Notes: a model not told the origin generated them from the letters alone. A DNA stretch of 64,000 nt from an uncultured Clostridia bacterium (GCA_947624375.1 CANQKD010000001.1:124001-188000), one strand, 5' to 3'. Positions 33,799 to 44,839 are shown, counted from the first letter of the stretch. Numbers and translations: made by a program.

Positions 33799-35085
33799 TT
33801 AAGTTTCAAATCTTACTTTAATAGAATTTGCGTGCGCTGTAAGACCCTCTTTTTCGGCAACGCAGACTATATCGTCCTTTGCCTCGCGCAGAGCCTGCTC
33901 GGTGTAGTATATAAAGCTTGATCGCTTTTCAAAGCTGTTTACACCGAGCGGTGAGAAAAACCTTGCCGTGCCGCTGGTAGGCAGAACGTGGTTAGGTCCT
34001 GCATAGTAGTCGCCGAGAGGCTCGGGGGCGTAGTTTCCCAAAAACATAGAACCTGCGTTGTTTATCCTGCCGACGTACTCCAGAGGGTCTTTGAAAAGTA
34101 TCTCAATATGCTCGGGCGCTATGCGGTTTGCCATTTCAATCGCCTGCTCCTTGTCGGTGCATACTATCACCGCGCCGTAATCGTCAAGCGACTTCTTTAT
34201 AATATCTTTTCTTGAAAGTTTCTCCATCTGCTTTTCAAGCTGCGCAAAGATCTTTTCAACGCTGTCTTTGTCGGTAGTTACCAAAACGGAAGAAGCCAGC
34301 ACATCATGCTCCGCCTGCGACATAAGATCGGCTGCTATGTATGCAGGGTCGGTAGTGCCGTCAGAGAGCACAAGTATCTCGCTGGGGCCTGCAATCATAT
34401 CGATATCCACCGTGCCGTAAAGCAGCTTTTTCGCGGTCGCAACGTATATATTTCCCGGTCCTACTATCTTGTCAACTTTCGGTATTTCTTCAGTGCCAAA
34501 GGCAAGAGCCGCTATAGCCTGCGCGCCGCCCGAGAGAAATATCCTGTCAACGCCGCAAAGAGCCGCCGCGACCAGAATATCTTTGTTCGGCGTGCCGTCT
34601 TTCAAAGGCGGTGTCACCATGATTATCTCTTTGACGCCTGCTATTTTTGCAGGTACGGCGTTCATCAGCACCGATGATGGATAAGCCGCCGTGCCGCCGG
34701 GAACATACAGACCCACCCTTTCAAGACCTCTCACCCTCTGACCGAGGATAACGCCGTTGTCTTTTGTATTAACGAATGACTGCGATTTCTGCCTCTCGTG
34801 AAAGTTCCTGATATTCTCTATACAGTTTAAAAGCGCATCGGTGAACACGCTGTCAGCCTCTGTAAGAGCGTCGTTTATAACATCTCTCGGCACTTCATAA
34901 TACTGCGGAAGTTTGCCGTCAAACTTTTCTGTATAGGCTTTAACTGCGCTGTCGCCGCCTTTTCTTACCGTGTCGATTATCTCGCTTACCGTTTCCGTTA
35001 CCTTTTTATCGGTCTCAACATGACGTTTATCAAGCTCTGCGAAAAACTCGTACTCGTCCTTGCCGTTTGCATATATGACTTTCAT
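33799..35085 (-). CDS. hisD: Histidinol dehydrogenase
   Basis: Catalyses the last two oxidations from histidinol to histidine with NAD. The 428-residue zinc enzyme shows GLYVPGGTAAYPSSVLM, the signature IDMIAGPSEILVLSD and the C-terminal HVLPTSGTARFFSPLGV with catalytic and zinc-binding histidines nearby (GPNHVLPT). Placed between hisG and hisC. Confidence 0.96.
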   Translation of the reverse strand: MKVIYANGKDEYEFFAELDKRHVETDKKVTETVSEIIDTVRKGGDSAVKAYTEKFDGKLPQYYEVPRDVINDALTEADSVFTDALLNCIENIRNFHERQKSQSFVNTKDNGVILGQRVRGLERVGLYVPGGTAAYPSSVLMNAVPAKIAGVKEIIMVTPPLKDGTPNKDILVAAALCGVDRIFLSGGAQAIAALAFGTEEIPKVDKIVGPGNIYVATAKKLLYGTVDIDMIAGPSEILVLSDGTTDPAYIAADLMSQAEHDVLASSVLVTTDKDSVEKIFAQLEKQMEKLSRKDIIKKSLDDYGAVIVCTDKEQAIEMANRIAPEHIEILFKDPLEYVGRINNAGSMFLGNYAPEPLGDYYAGPNHVLPTSGTARFFSPLGVNSFEKRSSFIYYTEQALREAKDDIVCVAEKEGLTAHANSIKVRFET

Positions 35086-35097
35086 TTTACTACCCCT

Positions 35098-35727
35098 TTA
35101 TATATTTGCTTTTATAAGTTTTACAAGGTCTTCTATCTCCTGCTGGCGAAGTTTTAAGCTTACGGTATTTACTATAAACCTTGCCGATATAGGCGCTATC
35201 TCGCGAACAACTTCAAGACCGTTTTCTTTAAGCGTTGTGCCCGTTTCAACAATATCGACTATGCCGTCAGCAAGTTCGAGAAGCGGTGCAAGCTCCACCG
35301 AGCCTTCTATCTTTACTATCTCAACGTCCATGCCTATGCTCTCAAAATAATTTCTCGCAACGTTGGGATATTTTGAAGCAATGGTCTTTATATCATATCC
35401 GCCGAAGAAGTCAGCGCCTTTTTTGGTTGCCAGCGCAAAGCGGCATTTGCCGAAGCCCAGATCTACCAGTTCAAAATACTTGCCCTGCATTTCCATAATG
35501 GTGTCTTTGCCTACAACGCCTGCATCGCACACACCGTGTTCAACATATGTAATAACATCGTTCGCTTTGGCAAGCACAACTTCGATATTCGCGCCGCCTA
35601 TGGGAAGTATCAGCTTTCTTCCCTTTTCATGCACGCTGGAGCAGTCATAGCCTATCCTTTCAAAAACGGCAACGGTATCTTTTTCAAGCCTGCCCTTTGT
35701 AAGAGCTATCCTCAGCGGTCTATTCAC
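35098..35727 (-). CDS. hisG: ATP phosphoribosyltransferase, short form
   Basis: First committed step of histidine synthesis, joining ATP and PRPP. This is the short form (209 residues, no C-terminal regulatory domain), which requires HisZ, and hisZ lies immediately upstream. Visible: RIALTKGRLEKDT, the PRPP loop region DIVETGTTLKENGLEVV, and GVVGKDTIMEM. I chose GTG 35727, with GGTGAG four bases upstream; it overlaps the hisZ stop by 8 bp. An ATG further upstream (35751) lies deep inside hisZ. Confidence 0.93.
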   Translation of the reverse strand: MNRPLRIALTKGRLEKDTVAVFERIGYDCSSVHEKGRKLILPIGGANIEVVLAKANDVITYVEHGVCDAGVVGKDTIMEMQGKYFELVDLGFGKCRFALATKKGADFFGGYDIKTIASKYPNVARNYFESIGMDVEIVKIEGSVELAPLLELADGIVDIVETGTTLKENGLEVVREIAPISARFIVNTVSLKLRQQEIEDLVKLIKANI

Positions 35728-36937
35728 GATACTCACCGTCCTTGTATTCAAGCTTCTTTACCCTATCGGATACAACATATATTTCTTTTATGCCCCTTGC
35801 CTTTGCGGCAGCAGCGGTCTCTTCAAAGCTGTCAAACACAGCATTTTCAGCGGCTGTGCCCTTTTCGGCAAGCTGCATAGTATAAGAAATAGCCTCGATG
35901 CAATAGCCGTGTTCGCCGTATACAACAGCTTCGGGAGCGGTCTGTACGGGAGAAAGACCCAGTTTTCTCACAAGCGCCGCAACAAGGTTTACATTAACCG
36001 CAAAGCCTGTCGCAGGGGCGTTCATGCCAAATTCCGAGAGCAGCCTGTTGTATCTGCCGCCCTGCAATACCGCCTCGCCAACGCCGCTGAGATACCCTTT
36101 GAAAACTATTCCCGTGTAGTAGTCTGTGCGGTTGACTATGCCCAGGTCTACCGACAGCCGATCGCCCAGATCAAGCTTTTGCAGACTTGTATAGAAAGCT
36201 TTCAGGTTATCGAGTATCTCGCGGGTTTTATCGTTTGAGGCAAGCTTTGCGGCCTTGTCAAACACCTCTACTCCGCCAAACAGCGCAGGCAGCTTTTTAA
36301 GTGCCTCGGTAACGGGCGTATCGCCTATGCTGTCAAGCAGGTCATTGAGCGCAGGATAATTCTTCGCCTCTATAAGATAACGAATATCCTCAGCAACGCC
36401 CTCTGACACGCCAAGCATTGAAACAAGCTCTTTGAAATAGCCAACGTCGCCTATCTCCAGGCGAAAATCAGTGCCCTCATATTCTTTCAAAGCCTTTACG
36501 GCTATGCTCATAACTTCAAAATCTGCTCTTTTGTATTCCGAGCCGATAAGCTCTATTCCCGACTGTACTATCTCATCGCTTCTGCCTTTGAGCAGCTTGT
36601 TGTTCTCATACACCGTCTGAACGTAAAACAGCCGCAGCGGCATAGGCACATCACGCAGTCTTGTTGCTGCAAGGCGCGCTATAGGTATCGTGCAGTCGGG
36701 GCGAAGAGTTATCAGCCTGCCCTTTGCATCGGTAAGTTTATACAGCGCCTCCTGCGAATACTTCCTCGAGCCGTCGTTGAACACATCGTAAAACTCTATA
36801 CCCGGCGTTATGACCTCGCTGTAGCCCATTCCGCCAAATATTTTTCTGTATCTGTTCTCAACATCACGCCGCGCAAGGCACTCATCAAAAAGCACATCTT
36901 TTGTACCCTCGGGGGTGATCAGTTCATATGTACGCAT
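35720..36937 (-). CDS. hisZ: ATP phosphoribosyltransferase regulatory subunit HisZ
   Basis: A class II aminoacyl-tRNA-synthetase-like protein (405 residues) that activates short HisG and makes it histidine-sensitive. HisRS-like motifs: TPEGTKDVLFDECLARRDVENR, TLRPDCTIPIARLAATRL, and the histidine-binding GIVFKGYLSGVGEAVLQGGRYN. It lacks the C-terminal anticodon-binding domain of true HisRS and adjoins hisG, which supports HisZ. First gene of the operon. Confidence 0.95.
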   Translation of the reverse strand: MRTYELITPEGTKDVLFDECLARRDVENRYRKIFGGMGYSEVITPGIEFYDVFNDGSRKYSQEALYKLTDAKGRLITLRPDCTIPIARLAATRLRDVPMPLRLFYVQTVYENNKLLKGRSDEIVQSGIELIGSEYKRADFEVMSIAVKALKEYEGTDFRLEIGDVGYFKELVSMLGVSEGVAEDIRYLIEAKNYPALNDLLDSIGDTPVTEALKKLPALFGGVEVFDKAAKLASNDKTREILDNLKAFYTSLQKLDLGDRLSVDLGIVNRTDYYTGIVFKGYLSGVGEAVLQGGRYNRLLSEFGMNAPATGFAVNVNLVAALVRKLGLSPVQTAPEAVVYGEHGYCIEAISYTMQLAEKGTAAENAVFDSFEETAAAAKARGIKEIYVVSDRVKKLEYKDGEYRE

Positions 36938-36979
36938 CAGATCTTCCTTTCAGATATTTTACCGTATTAAAGTATTACT

Positions 36980-36997
36980 ATAGTATCATGATACTAT
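36980..36997. promoter_or_regulatory. Perfect 18-bp palindromic operator of the his operon
   Basis: ATAGTATCATGATACTAT is its own reverse complement. It starts inside the -10 and runs into the start of the transcript, a typical repressor position. A histidine-responsive TrpR-family regulator (HisR/YerC type) is one possibility (recall, unverified). Confidence 0.65.
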
Positions 36998-37025
36998 GAT
37001 AACATACGCAAGTGTACGCTGTCAA
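36996..37025 (-). promoter_or_regulatory. Sigma-A promoter of the his operon
   Basis: Minus strand TTGACA, 18-nt spacer, TATCAT, about 55 nt before hisZ. No T-box or histidine-rich leader peptide was seen in the leader. Confidence 0.75.
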
Positions 37026-37071
37026 TAGAAATATTGCACAAACATTTACAGCTTTACAAGCCTGCATTTTA

Positions 37072-40000
37072 TCAGAAAAACGACATCTGGCTGTCTGCCG
37101 GTATATCTCCGAACGCTCCGCAGCTTGTAAGAGCATCTATAACACTCTTTGTCACTTTTGATCTCAGCTGGAAATCCTCTATAGAAACAAAATCTTTTAT
37201 ATTGCAGGCGGCATCGTAAACAAAGTCTGCTGCATTTCTGCCAACGCCCGATATCGCGCAGAAAGGCACGCGCAGTTTGCCGTCTTCTATCTTATATATA
37301 AATGAATGTGACTTGTGTATATCTATAGGCAGAAACTCAAAACCGCGGCTGAGCATTTCGTTCACCAGCATAAGGGTGTCAAGCGTATCTGCTTCGGTAG
37401 CGGAAAGATCGATCATGCCCCTCATATCGGATATTTTGTTTCTTACCGCAAACTTTCCTTTGCTTACCGTGTCATAGTCAAACGCCTCACCTTTTACGGT
37501 GAACATCGTGGCATAAAACGCCAGCGGCTCATGCACCTTGAACCAGCAAAGGCGTATTGATGCTATCATATAAGCGGCGGCGTGTGCTTTCGGGAACATA
37601 TACTTTATTTTCAGGCATGAATCTATATACCACTCTGGCACACCGTGGTCGCGCATATTCTGCTTCATTTCCTCTGTCAGCTTTTTGACAGCCTGTCCTT
37701 TACGGGTTATCTCCATTATGCTGAACGCCAGCTTCGGCTCTAAGCCGTGATACAAAAGATACGTCATAATGCTGTCACGCGTGCCTATTACCGAGGAAAT
37801 ATCGCAAGTGCCGTTTGCTATAAGATCCTGCGCGTTGCCCGTCCACACGTCCGTTCCGTGCGAAAGACCCGATATCTGCAAAAGGTCGGAAAAATTCTTA
37901 GGTCCGGCTTCAAGCAGCATTTTTATAACGAATCTCGTGCCCATTTCGGGTATGCCCAGAGTGCCGTTGGGGCTGAAGATATCCTCCTCGGTAACGCCCA
38001 GCGAATCGGTAGATGTAAACAGCTGGTACACCTTTTGATCTGACATAGGCACTGTTGTTATATCTTTACCCGTGAACATTTCAAGGTACTTATACATTGT
38101 CGGCACATCGTGACCCAGCTCATCAAGTTTGAGTATGGTATCATGCAGCGAATGGAAGTCAAAGTGCGTGGTCACCATATCAGACTCCGTCTTGTCGGCA
38201 GGGTGCTGAACGGGAGTAAAGTCGTAAACATCATATCCCGCAGGTATAACTACCATGCCGCCCGGGTGCTGGCTGGTAGTTCTCTTTATACCCGTGCAGC
38301 CGTTGACCAGTCTTTGCATCTCAGCTTCGGAAATATCACTGCCGCCCGAGGCAGGATTTTTGCTTTCGTAATACTTCTTTATATAGCCAAAAGCGGTCTT
38401 TTCCTTTACAAGGCTTATTGTACCTGCCTTGAATACGTGATCTTCGCCGAAAAGTTCTTCGGTATATCTATGCGCTTTTGCCTGATAATCGCCCGAGAAG
38501 TTAAGGTCTATATCGGGGGCTTTGTCGCCGTCAAAACCGAGAAACGTTTCAAACGGTATGTCGTGGCCGTCGCGCTGGAGCGGTTCGCCGCATTTGGGGC
38601 AGTTTTTGTCAGGCAGGTCAAAGCCCGAACCCACAGTGCCGTCGGTGATAAATTCGCTGTAGTGGCACTTTTTGCAGTAGTAATGCGGCACAAGCGGATT
38701 TACTTCCGATATTCCCGACATAGACGCCACGAACGAAGAACCTACCGAACCCCTCGAACCCACCTGATAACCGTTCTCATTTGAGTTTGCAACTATTTTT
38801 TGTGATATCATATACAGCACCGCAAAACCGTGCTTTATTATCGAGTCAAGCTCTCTTTTCAGCCGCTTGAACACTAGATCGGGTATATGCCCCTCAAAGC
38901 AGGCTGAAATATCTGCGTCCTCGCCCTCGGGTATATCTATAGTATCCGGGTCAACATCGCCGTATATAGAGCAGCAGCGTTTCCAGCATATTACCTGCAA
39001 TTCGCGCACCGAGCCTTCTATATAAGGTGGGAACGTGCCGTTCGGGAAAGGTCTCAGGTCGGGGTCGCACATATCGGCTATCATGTTTGTGTTCTTTACA
39101 ACTATCTCAAAAGCCTTTTCCTCGCCGAGATACGAAAATTCTTCCAGCATCTCTTCGGTAGTTTTGAAATACAGAGGCGGCTGATTATCGCAGTCTTCGG
39201 GGTACTTCACGCTTTGTATCATCGTGCGGAATATCGCATCTTTCTCATCAAGAAAATGCACATCACCCGTGGCGCATACCGGTATACCAAGTTCATCGCC
39301 CAGTTTAACTATAGTTCTGTTGAAGTCGCGCAGCTGTTCTTCGCTTGCGGCAGTGCCGTTTCTCAGCATGAAAGCATTGTTGCCTATAGGCTGTATTTCA
39401 AGATAATCATAGAACGATGCTATCTCACAAAGCTCACTCCAAGGCTTGCCTGCAACTACCGCCCTGAAAAGCTCTCCTGCCTCGCACGCGCTGCCTACTA
39501 TAAGACCTTCGCGGTTTGCTGCAAGATCCGATTTGGGTATTCGAGGCACTTTCTTGAAATATTTGAGATTGGAATCAGATACAAGTTTGTACAGATTTTT
39601 AAGACCAACGTTATCTTTTACAAGAATTATCTGGTGGTAAGTAGCTTTCGGGGATATGTTTGCAACGTCAACAACGCCGCAAAGGCTGTTCAGCTTATCA
39701 AACGTTACCGCGTTTTCGCCGTATTCTTTAAGCAGCCGCGAGGACAGACTTGCAAAGATCTCACCGCAAACACGCGCATCATCGTTGGCGCGGTGGTGCT
39801 CAAAATCACCCAGTTTCAGATGCTGTGCCACCTTGTCAAGCGTGTGTTTTTTAAGCTCGGGAAGCATCATTCTTGACATGGCAAGGGTATCTATATAGGA
39901 ATAATCAAAGCTTTCGCCGCTGCGTGCAATATACGAATTTATGAACGAAGTATCAAAAGAAGCGTTGTGAGCTATCAGCACGGGCGACTTGCCGCAAAAC

Positions 40001-41505
40001 TCAAAAAAGCTGTCAAGAGCCTGCTTTTCGCTCGGCGCGCCCTTTACCATATCGTTTGTAATGCCGGTGAGCGCAGAAATATTTCCCGGTATATTTATGC
40101 CTTGATCTATAAAAGTATCAAAAGTTTCTGCCACTTCAAGACCACGCATTTTTACCGCGCCTATTTCTATAATTCGGCTCGTTGCAGCCGAAAGCCCCGT
40201 GGTCTCAATATCAAAAGCTATAAATTCATCGGTCAGTTTTCGGGTATCATTTCCCACAGAAACTTTTACATCATCATTTACCTGATACGCCTCGCAGCCA
40301 AACAGCAGCTTGAATTTTCCGCCGCTTTTGCGTATGGCATCACAGGCGCTCATAGCGGCAGGGTAGCCCTGGCACACGCCGTGATCAGTTATCGCAATAG
40401 CCCTGTGCCCCCATTCAAACGCCCTTTTTACAAGTTCATCGGCAGGCGTAACGGCATCCATAACAGACATATTGCTGTGGCAGTGAAGCTCAACTCTCTT
40501 TTGCTCGGCGTTGTCGCATTTCTTGCGGCGCTTAACTATCATAATATCTACAGGCGTAAAATACTCTTTGTGATCAAAGTCATCGTATTCAAGCTTTCCG
40601 CGCACTGCTATAGTTTTGTTTTTCAGCTTTTCCAGAGCCTCTTCAAGAGCCGCTTTGGTTATCTTTGTTTTGCTGTACTTGTTTACTTTCTCGCTTGCCA
40701 TTACCTTTATCGTATGTGAGTTTGTGTAGTCGGTAAACATGATATTTGCTATCAGCATTTTCTTTTTCGTCTCACGCGTTTCAATGCTGAAAACATCACC
40801 GCAGACGGTATATACATCATCGGTAGGTCTTACCTCTGACATAGGCGTGAATTTTGCATCACCTGCTATAGCGCTGCCAAGCAAAACAGTAGCATCTTCA
40901 CCCAAAATATTCTCATCTGCAAATTTTACAGAAACTGAAGAAAAACCGTTTTCTTTCTTTTCTTCCTCAGGCTGAGGCGCAGGCATGGGTATGCTTTCCA
41001 GCACCTCGCGGCGGTAACTGTCAAGAAATTCTTTGTCGCCGTTGAGCTCGCCCGTAAAATCAACTTCCATATCCAGCGAAAACAGTTCATATATAAGCTT
41101 TGGCAGCGCGGTATGTATGCCTGCATTTTCAAGCACCTTGTAACCGCCGTTTTTCAGCGTAATGCAAAGTCTGCCGTCTTTCATCTGCGCATCGGCATCA
41201 TCAAAAAAGCCGTTTACGGCAGAAAAGCTGCGTTTTAAAAATTCGGTAATATCGCCAAAGTACGAAACATCAAAAAGTTCCGGGGCATACTCGGGGTACA
41301 CCAGGCAGCTTCTTACACACAGCTGCTTCGCCAGTTTCTTTTGAAATTTCTCTATATCCGCATAAGGCACAAGAGCATCAAAAGCGGCTGATACAGCAAA
41401 GTATGTAAACTCTTTGTCTGTAATAAGCTTTATTACCCTGCCGCTTTCCATGCTCTTCGGGATTATATCGGCATATTCTTCAAAAAATTCTTTTATCGTT
41501 GACAT
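37072..41505 (-). CDS. polC: DNA polymerase III alpha subunit, PolC type
   Basis: The Gram-positive replicative polymerase with built-in proofreading (1477 residues). Order: N-terminal and OB-fold domains, PHP domain start [14 protein letters not shown] near residue 338, DnaQ-like exonuclease inserted in it with [16 protein letters not shown] near 427, and polymerase core with [16 protein letters not shown] near 912 and the catalytic-Asp segment [14 protein letters not shown] near 998. A CxxC zinc element (CKKCHYSEF...CPKCGEPL) lies between. It follows ispG by 25 bp. Confidence 0.97.
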   Translation of the reverse strand: MSTIKEFFEEYADIIPKSMESGRVIKLITDKEFTYFAVSAAFDALVPYADIEKFQKKLAKQLCVRSCLVYPEYAPELFDVSYFGDITEFLKRSFSAVNGFFDDADAQMKDGRLCITLKNGGYKVLENAGIHTALPKLIYELFSLDMEVDFTGELNGDKEFLDSYRREVLESIPMPAPQPEEEKKENGFSSVSVKFADENILGEDATVLLGSAIAGDAKFTPMSEVRPTDDVYTVCGDVFSIETRETKKKMLIANIMFTDYTNSHTIKVMASEKVNKYSKTKITKAALEEALEKLKNKTIAVRGKLEYDDFDHKEYFTPVDIMIVKRRKKCDNAEQKRVELHCHSNMSVMDAVTPADELVKRAFEWGHRAIAITDHGVCQGYPAAMSACDAIRKSGGKFKLLFGCEAYQVNDDVKVSVGNDTRKLTDEFIAFDIETTGLSAATSRIIEIGAVKMRGLEVAETFDTFIDQGINIPGNISALTGITNDMVKGAPSEKQALDSFFEFCGKSPVLIAHNASFDTSFINSYIARSGESFDYSYIDTLAMSRMMLPELKKHTLDKVAQHLKLGDFEHHRANDDARVCGEIFASLSSRLLKEYGENAVTFDKLNSLCGVVDVANISPKATYHQIILVKDNVGLKNLYKLVSDSNLKYFKKVPRIPKSDLAANREGLIVGSACEAGELFRAVVAGKPWSELCEIASFYDYLEIQPIGNNAFMLRNGTAASEEQLRDFNRTIVKLGDELGIPVCATGDVHFLDEKDAIFRTMIQSVKYPEDCDNQPPLYFKTTEEMLEEFSYLGEEKAFEIVVKNTNMIADMCDPDLRPFPNGTFPPYIEGSVRELQVICWKRCCSIYGDVDPDTIDIPEGEDADISACFEGHIPDLVFKRLKRELDSIIKHGFAVLYMISQKIVANSNENGYQVGSRGSVGSSFVASMSGISEVNPLVPHYYCKKCHYSEFITDGTVGSGFDLPDKNCPKCGEPLQRDGHDIPFETFLGFDGDKAPDIDLNFSGDYQAKAHRYTEELFGEDHVFKAGTISLVKEKTAFGYIKKYYESKNPASGGSDISEAEMQRLVNGCTGIKRTTSQHPGGMVVIPAGYDVYDFTPVQHPADKTESDMVTTHFDFHSLHDTILKLDELGHDVPTMYKYLEMFTGKDITTVPMSDQKVYQLFTSTDSLGVTEEDIFSPNGTLGIPEMGTRFVIKMLLEAGPKNFSDLLQISGLSHGTDVWTGNAQDLIANGTCDISSVIGTRDSIMTYLLYHGLEPKLAFSIMEITRKGQAVKKLTEEMKQNMRDHGVPEWYIDSCLKIKYMFPKAHAAAYMIASIRLCWFKVHEPLAFYATMFTVKGEAFDYDTVSKGKFAVRNKISDMRGMIDLSATEADTLDTLMLVNEMLSRGFEFLPIDIHKSHSFIYKIEDGKLRVPFCAISGVGRNAADFVYDAACNIKDFVSIEDFQLRSKVTKSVIDALTSCGAFGDIPADSQMSFF

Positions 41506-41530
41506 TTATCTCACTTCTTCTTTATTATCT

Positions 41531-42568
41531 TTACAGCTTGTCTATCTCGCTCAGCAGCACTTGCAAGGCCTTATCCTCGCTTACAGTGCAAATCTTTTCG
41601 CCCTTGCTGAATATAACAGCGCAGCCGTCGCCGCCTGCAATGCCTATATCAGCCTCGCCTGCCTCGCCTATGCCGTTGACAACGCAGCCCATCACCGCAA
41701 CGGTTATGTTCTTTTTGCAGCCGCGCAGAGCGTCTTCCACCTTGTTTGCAAGACCTATAAGGTCAATGCGCGTTCTGCCGCAGGTGGGGCAGGCAACTAT
41801 TTTAACGCCCTCTCCCCTGTTCACGGCTGAAAGAATATCTTTCGCGGCATATATTTCTTTTACAGGGTCGTCGGTCAGCGAAACGCGAATGGTCTCGCCA
41901 ATGCCGTCGGCAAGCAAAGAACCTATTCCCACCGCCGATTTTATAACGCCCATTCTCTCTGTTCCTGCCTCGGTAACGCCCAAGTGCAGAGGGTAATCAC
42001 ACACCTGCGCCATTTTTCTGTAAGCGGCTATCATATTCGGCACATCCGAGGTTTTTATAGAAATAACGATGTTTTCAAAATCGCAGTCTTCAAGTATCTT
42101 AACGTGCCTCATCGCGCTTTCAACAAGTGCATCGGGCGTAGGGTGACCGTATTTTGCTAAAATATCCTTTTCAAGAGAGCCGCCGTTCACGCCTATTCTT
42201 ATAGGGATACTCTTCTCGGTGCATTTTTTTACCACCTGCATGACCCTCTCGCGCGAGCCTATATTGCCGGGGTTTATGCGGATCTTGTCAATGCCTGCAT
42301 CGGCACTGGCAAGGGCTAAGAGATAATCAAAATGTATATCAGCCACAAGCGGTATGTTTATCTTCTCTTTTATAGCAGGAATAAGTTTCACTGCCTCCAT
42401 ATCCGGTACGGCTATGCGCACTATCTCGCAGCCTGCTTCTTCAAGCCTTACCGCCTGCTCTACGCTGCCTTTTATATCGTCACTGCGCGTATTAAGCATT
42501 GACTGTATGTATATCTTGCTGCCGTCAAGCAAAAGATCTCCAACTTTTACTTTCTTTACCTTTCTCAA
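41531..42568 (-). CDS. ispG: 4-hydroxy-3-methylbut-2-en-1-yl diphosphate synthase
   Basis: IspG is the [4Fe-4S] enzyme of the MEP isoprenoid pathway that makes HMBPP. Seen: QSMLNTRSDDIKGSVEQ, GCEIVRIAVPD, NPGNIGSRERV, GVNGGSLEKD, and the cluster ligands in VACPTCGRTRIDL and MGCVVNGIGEAGEADIG. I chose TTG 42568 (345 residues), with GGGGTG 8 nt upstream; ATGs upstream lack a ribosome binding site at normal spacing. It is the first gene of ispG-polC. Confidence 0.94.
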   Translation of the reverse strand: MRKVKKVKVGDLLLDGSKIYIQSMLNTRSDDIKGSVEQAVRLEEAGCEIVRIAVPDMEAVKLIPAIKEKINIPLVADIHFDYLLALASADAGIDKIRINPGNIGSRERVMQVVKKCTEKSIPIRIGVNGGSLEKDILAKYGHPTPDALVESAMRHVKILEDCDFENIVISIKTSDVPNMIAAYRKMAQVCDYPLHLGVTEAGTERMGVIKSAVGIGSLLADGIGETIRVSLTDDPVKEIYAAKDILSAVNRGEGVKIVACPTCGRTRIDLIGLANKVEDALRGCKKNITVAVMGCVVNGIGEAGEADIGIAGGDGCAVIFSKGEKICTVSEDKALQVLLSEIDKL

Positions 42569-42600
42569 ACTATTCACCCCATAAAACATGATACATAATA

Positions 42601-42629
42601 ATGATAACACATTTTGAAAATAAAATCAA
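42601..42629 (-). promoter_or_regulatory. Promoter of ispG-polC
   Basis: Minus strand: TTGATT, 17-nt spacer, TATCAT, about 33 nt before the ispG start. Confidence 0.6.
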
Positions 42630-42699
42630 CCGCTTGCCGCCACATATCCCGTACAATAAAATTTTTTAATAAAGTAAACAAAAAATTTGCGCTGCCGTC

Positions 42700-42728
42700 T
42701 TTACATATTGGAAAAAATATGCTATAAT
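42700..42728 (+). promoter_or_regulatory. Sigma-A promoter of pyrH-frr-uppS-cdsA
   Basis: TTTACA, 17-nt spacer, TATAAT. The leader then contains a small hairpin AACGGT-ACGC-ACCGTT (42749-42764) ending at the ribosome binding site AAGGAGAGG. Confidence 0.78.
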
Positions 42729-42778
42729 AAAATTTGTATAAATATATAACGGTACGCACCGTTAAGGAGAGGTCATAT

Positions 42779-43492
42779 ATGGAGCCAAAATACAAAAGGG
42801 TACTCCTGAAACTGAGCGGCGAGGCTCTGGCAGGAGATAAAAAAACAGGTCTTGACTATGATGTGATGACAACATATGCGCAAGCAATAAAAAAATGCGT
42901 TGATGCAGGCGTTGAAGTTGCGATAGTCGTAGGCGGCGGAAATTTCTGGCGCGGCAGGTCAAGCGGCGCTATGGACAGAACAAGAGCCGACCACATTGGT
43001 ATGCTCGCAACGGCTATGAACGCTCTTGCAGTTGCAGATGTACTTGAAAATGTGGGCGTTGAGGCAAGAGTTCAGACAGCTATAACCATGCGGCAGGTGG
43101 CAGAGCCGTACATCAGGGGCAAGGCGCTTAGGCACTTTGAAAAAGGCAGAGTTGTTATATTCGGCTGCGGCACGGGAAATCCGTTTTTCTCTACCGATAC
43201 GGCAGCATCTTTAAGGGCGGCTGAAATAGAGGCAGATATAATCTTAAAAGCCACAATGGTAGACGGCGTTTACGACAAAGACCCGCACAAGTTCGATGAT
43301 GCCAAAAAGTATGATTCACTTACATTTACCGAAGTTCTTGCAAAAGGCTTGCAGGTAATGGATTCAACAGCGGCTGCCATGTGCAAGGATAATAACATAC
43401 CCATTCTTGTGTTTGATCTGGCAAGACCCGACAACATTTATGATGCCTGCATGGGCAGACCGGTGGGCACTATAGTTTACAGCGGAAATTAA
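42779..43492 (+). CDS. pyrH: UMP kinase
   Basis: PyrH phosphorylates UMP to UDP (amino-acid-kinase fold, hexameric). The 237-residue protein shows [28 protein letters not shown], and the nucleotide/UMP segment [20 protein letters not shown], then [24 protein letters not shown] lies 7 nt before ATG 42779. It leads frr-uppS-cdsA; the tsf gene that usually precedes pyrH is not here. Confidence 0.96.
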   Translation: MEPKYKRVLLKLSGEALAGDKKTGLDYDVMTTYAQAIKKCVDAGVEVAIVVGGGNFWRGRSSGAMDRTRADHIGMLATAMNALAVADVLENVGVEARVQTAITMRQVAEPYIRGKALRHFEKGRVVIFGCGTGNPFFSTDTAASLRAAEIEADIILKATMVDGVYDKDPHKFDDAKKYDSLTFTEVLAKGLQVMDSTAAAMCKDNNIPILVFDLARPDNIYDACMGRPVGTIVYSGN

Positions 43493-43524
43493 AGTTCAAT
43501 ATCTATATAAAGGAGAAAATCATC

Positions 43525-44079
43525 ATGAAAGAAGCTATCAACAAGGCTAAAGAAAAAATGCAGAAGACCATAAGCGTGCTGGAGAGAGATTTTGCCGCTA
43601 TAAGAGCAGGCAGAGCCAACCCCAACGTGCTTGACAAAGTGACCGTTGACTACTACGGCACGCCCACACCCATAGGTCAGATGGCGACCGTTTCGGTAGC
43701 GGAGGCAAGAGTGCTGACCATTCAGCCGTGGGATAAGTCACAGCTGAAGCCCATAGAAAAGGCTATACAGGCTTCCGACATAGGCATTAACCCTGCGAAT
43801 GACGGCACGGTGCTTCGCCTTACGTTCCCTCAGCTTACCGAGGAAAGACGTAAAGAGATAGTCAAAGACATAAAGAAAATGGGCGAGGAATCGAAAGTTG
43901 CCGTTCGCTCTATCAGGAGAGATGTTATCGACAAGCTGAAAGCTATGAAGAAGAACTCAGAGATAACCGAAGATGACGAGAAAGACGGCGAAGACCAGGT
44001 TCAGAAGCTGCACGACAAGTTCATAAAGAACATTGACGAGATAGTTGCGGCTAAGGAAAAAGAGATACTTTCCATATAA
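43525..44079 (+). CDS. frr: Ribosome recycling factor
   Basis: RRF splits post-termination ribosomes with EF-G. The 184-residue protein has the standard length and motifs: the N-terminal helix with IRAGRANPNVLDKVTVDYYG, QPWDKSQLKPIEKAIQAS, LRLTFPQLTEERRKEIVK and the C-terminal helix ending AAKEKEILSI. AAAGGAGAAA precedes the ATG. Second gene of the pyrH unit. Confidence 0.96.
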   Translation: MKEAINKAKEKMQKTISVLERDFAAIRAGRANPNVLDKVTVDYYGTPTPIGQMATVSVAEARVLTIQPWDKSQLKPIEKAIQASDIGINPANDGTVLRLTFPQLTEERRKEIVKDIKKMGEESKVAVRSIRRDVIDKLKAMKKNSEITEDDEKDGEDQVQKLHDKFIKNIDEIVAAKEKEILSI

Positions 44080-44097
44080 AATATACGGAGTGATATT

Positions 44098-44814
44098 ATG
44101 GCTAAGTCAGAGCCTATACCGGAGCTTTCGCAGGTGCCTGTTCATGTTGGCGTTATTATGGACGGCAACGGCAGGTGGGCTAAAAAACGCGGTCTGCCCA
44201 GAAAGCTGGGACACAGAGAGGGCGTAAAGGTATTTCGCAGCATTACACGCCGCGCAAAGGCGCTGGGGATAAAGTACATCACCTTTTACGCGTTTTCAAC
44301 GGAAAACTGGAAGCGTCCCAAAGATGAAGTTGACGCCATTATGGATCTGTTTGAAAAGAACCTTGACGAGGTAAAAGACTTTATCGACGAGGAGATAAGG
44401 GTGCGTTTCATAGGCGACAGAAGCGCGCTTTCACCAACGCTGCAAGCAAAAATGCTCAACACCGAAAAAAGCTCGGAGCATTTTACGGGCACTACAATGA
44501 TACTCGCGATAAATTACGGCGGACAGGACGAGATATGCCGCGCGGTTAAAAAGATATGCCACAGCGGCACAAGCCCCGACGAAATAACGCCGCAGCTTAT
44601 TGAGCAAAACCTAGATGCGCCCGATATTCCTCCGCTTGATTATGTAATAAGGCCCAGCGGTGAGATGCGGCTTTCAAACTTTATGATATGGCAGGCTGCG
44701 TATGCGGAATATTACTTTACCAACATTCTTTGGCCTGATTTTACAGATGCCGATTTTGACGAGGCTATAATAGAATTTTCAAACAGAGCAAGAAGATTTG
44801 GCGGCGTTAAATGA
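44098..44814 (+). CDS. uppS: Isoprenyl transferase (undecaprenyl diphosphate synthase)
   Basis: Cis-prenyltransferase making the lipid carrier for cell wall synthesis (238 residues). Motifs: HVGVIMDGNGRWAKKRG with catalytic Asp, GHREGVKVFR, YAFSTENWKRP and INYGGQDEI. The pyrophosphate-binding signature reads IRPSGEMRLSNFMIWQ, with Pro and Met replacing the common Thr and Gln. It lies between frr and cdsA. Confidence 0.94.
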   Translation: MAKSEPIPELSQVPVHVGVIMDGNGRWAKKRGLPRKLGHREGVKVFRSITRRAKALGIKYITFYAFSTENWKRPKDEVDAIMDLFEKNLDEVKDFIDEEIRVRFIGDRSALSPTLQAKMLNTEKSSEHFTGTTMILAINYGGQDEICRAVKKICHSGTSPDEITPQLIEQNLDAPDIPPLDYVIRPSGEMRLSNFMIWQAAYAEYYFTNILWPDFTDADFDEAIIEFSNRARRFGGVK

Positions 44815-44839
44815 CCGCTTATAAAAAGGACGTGAGATA

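Noticed and set aside
36938-37071. T-box or histidine leader peptide ahead of hisZ
   Set aside because: The leader is about 50 nt, with no T-box sequence and no short His-rich frame; a palindromic operator is seen instead.
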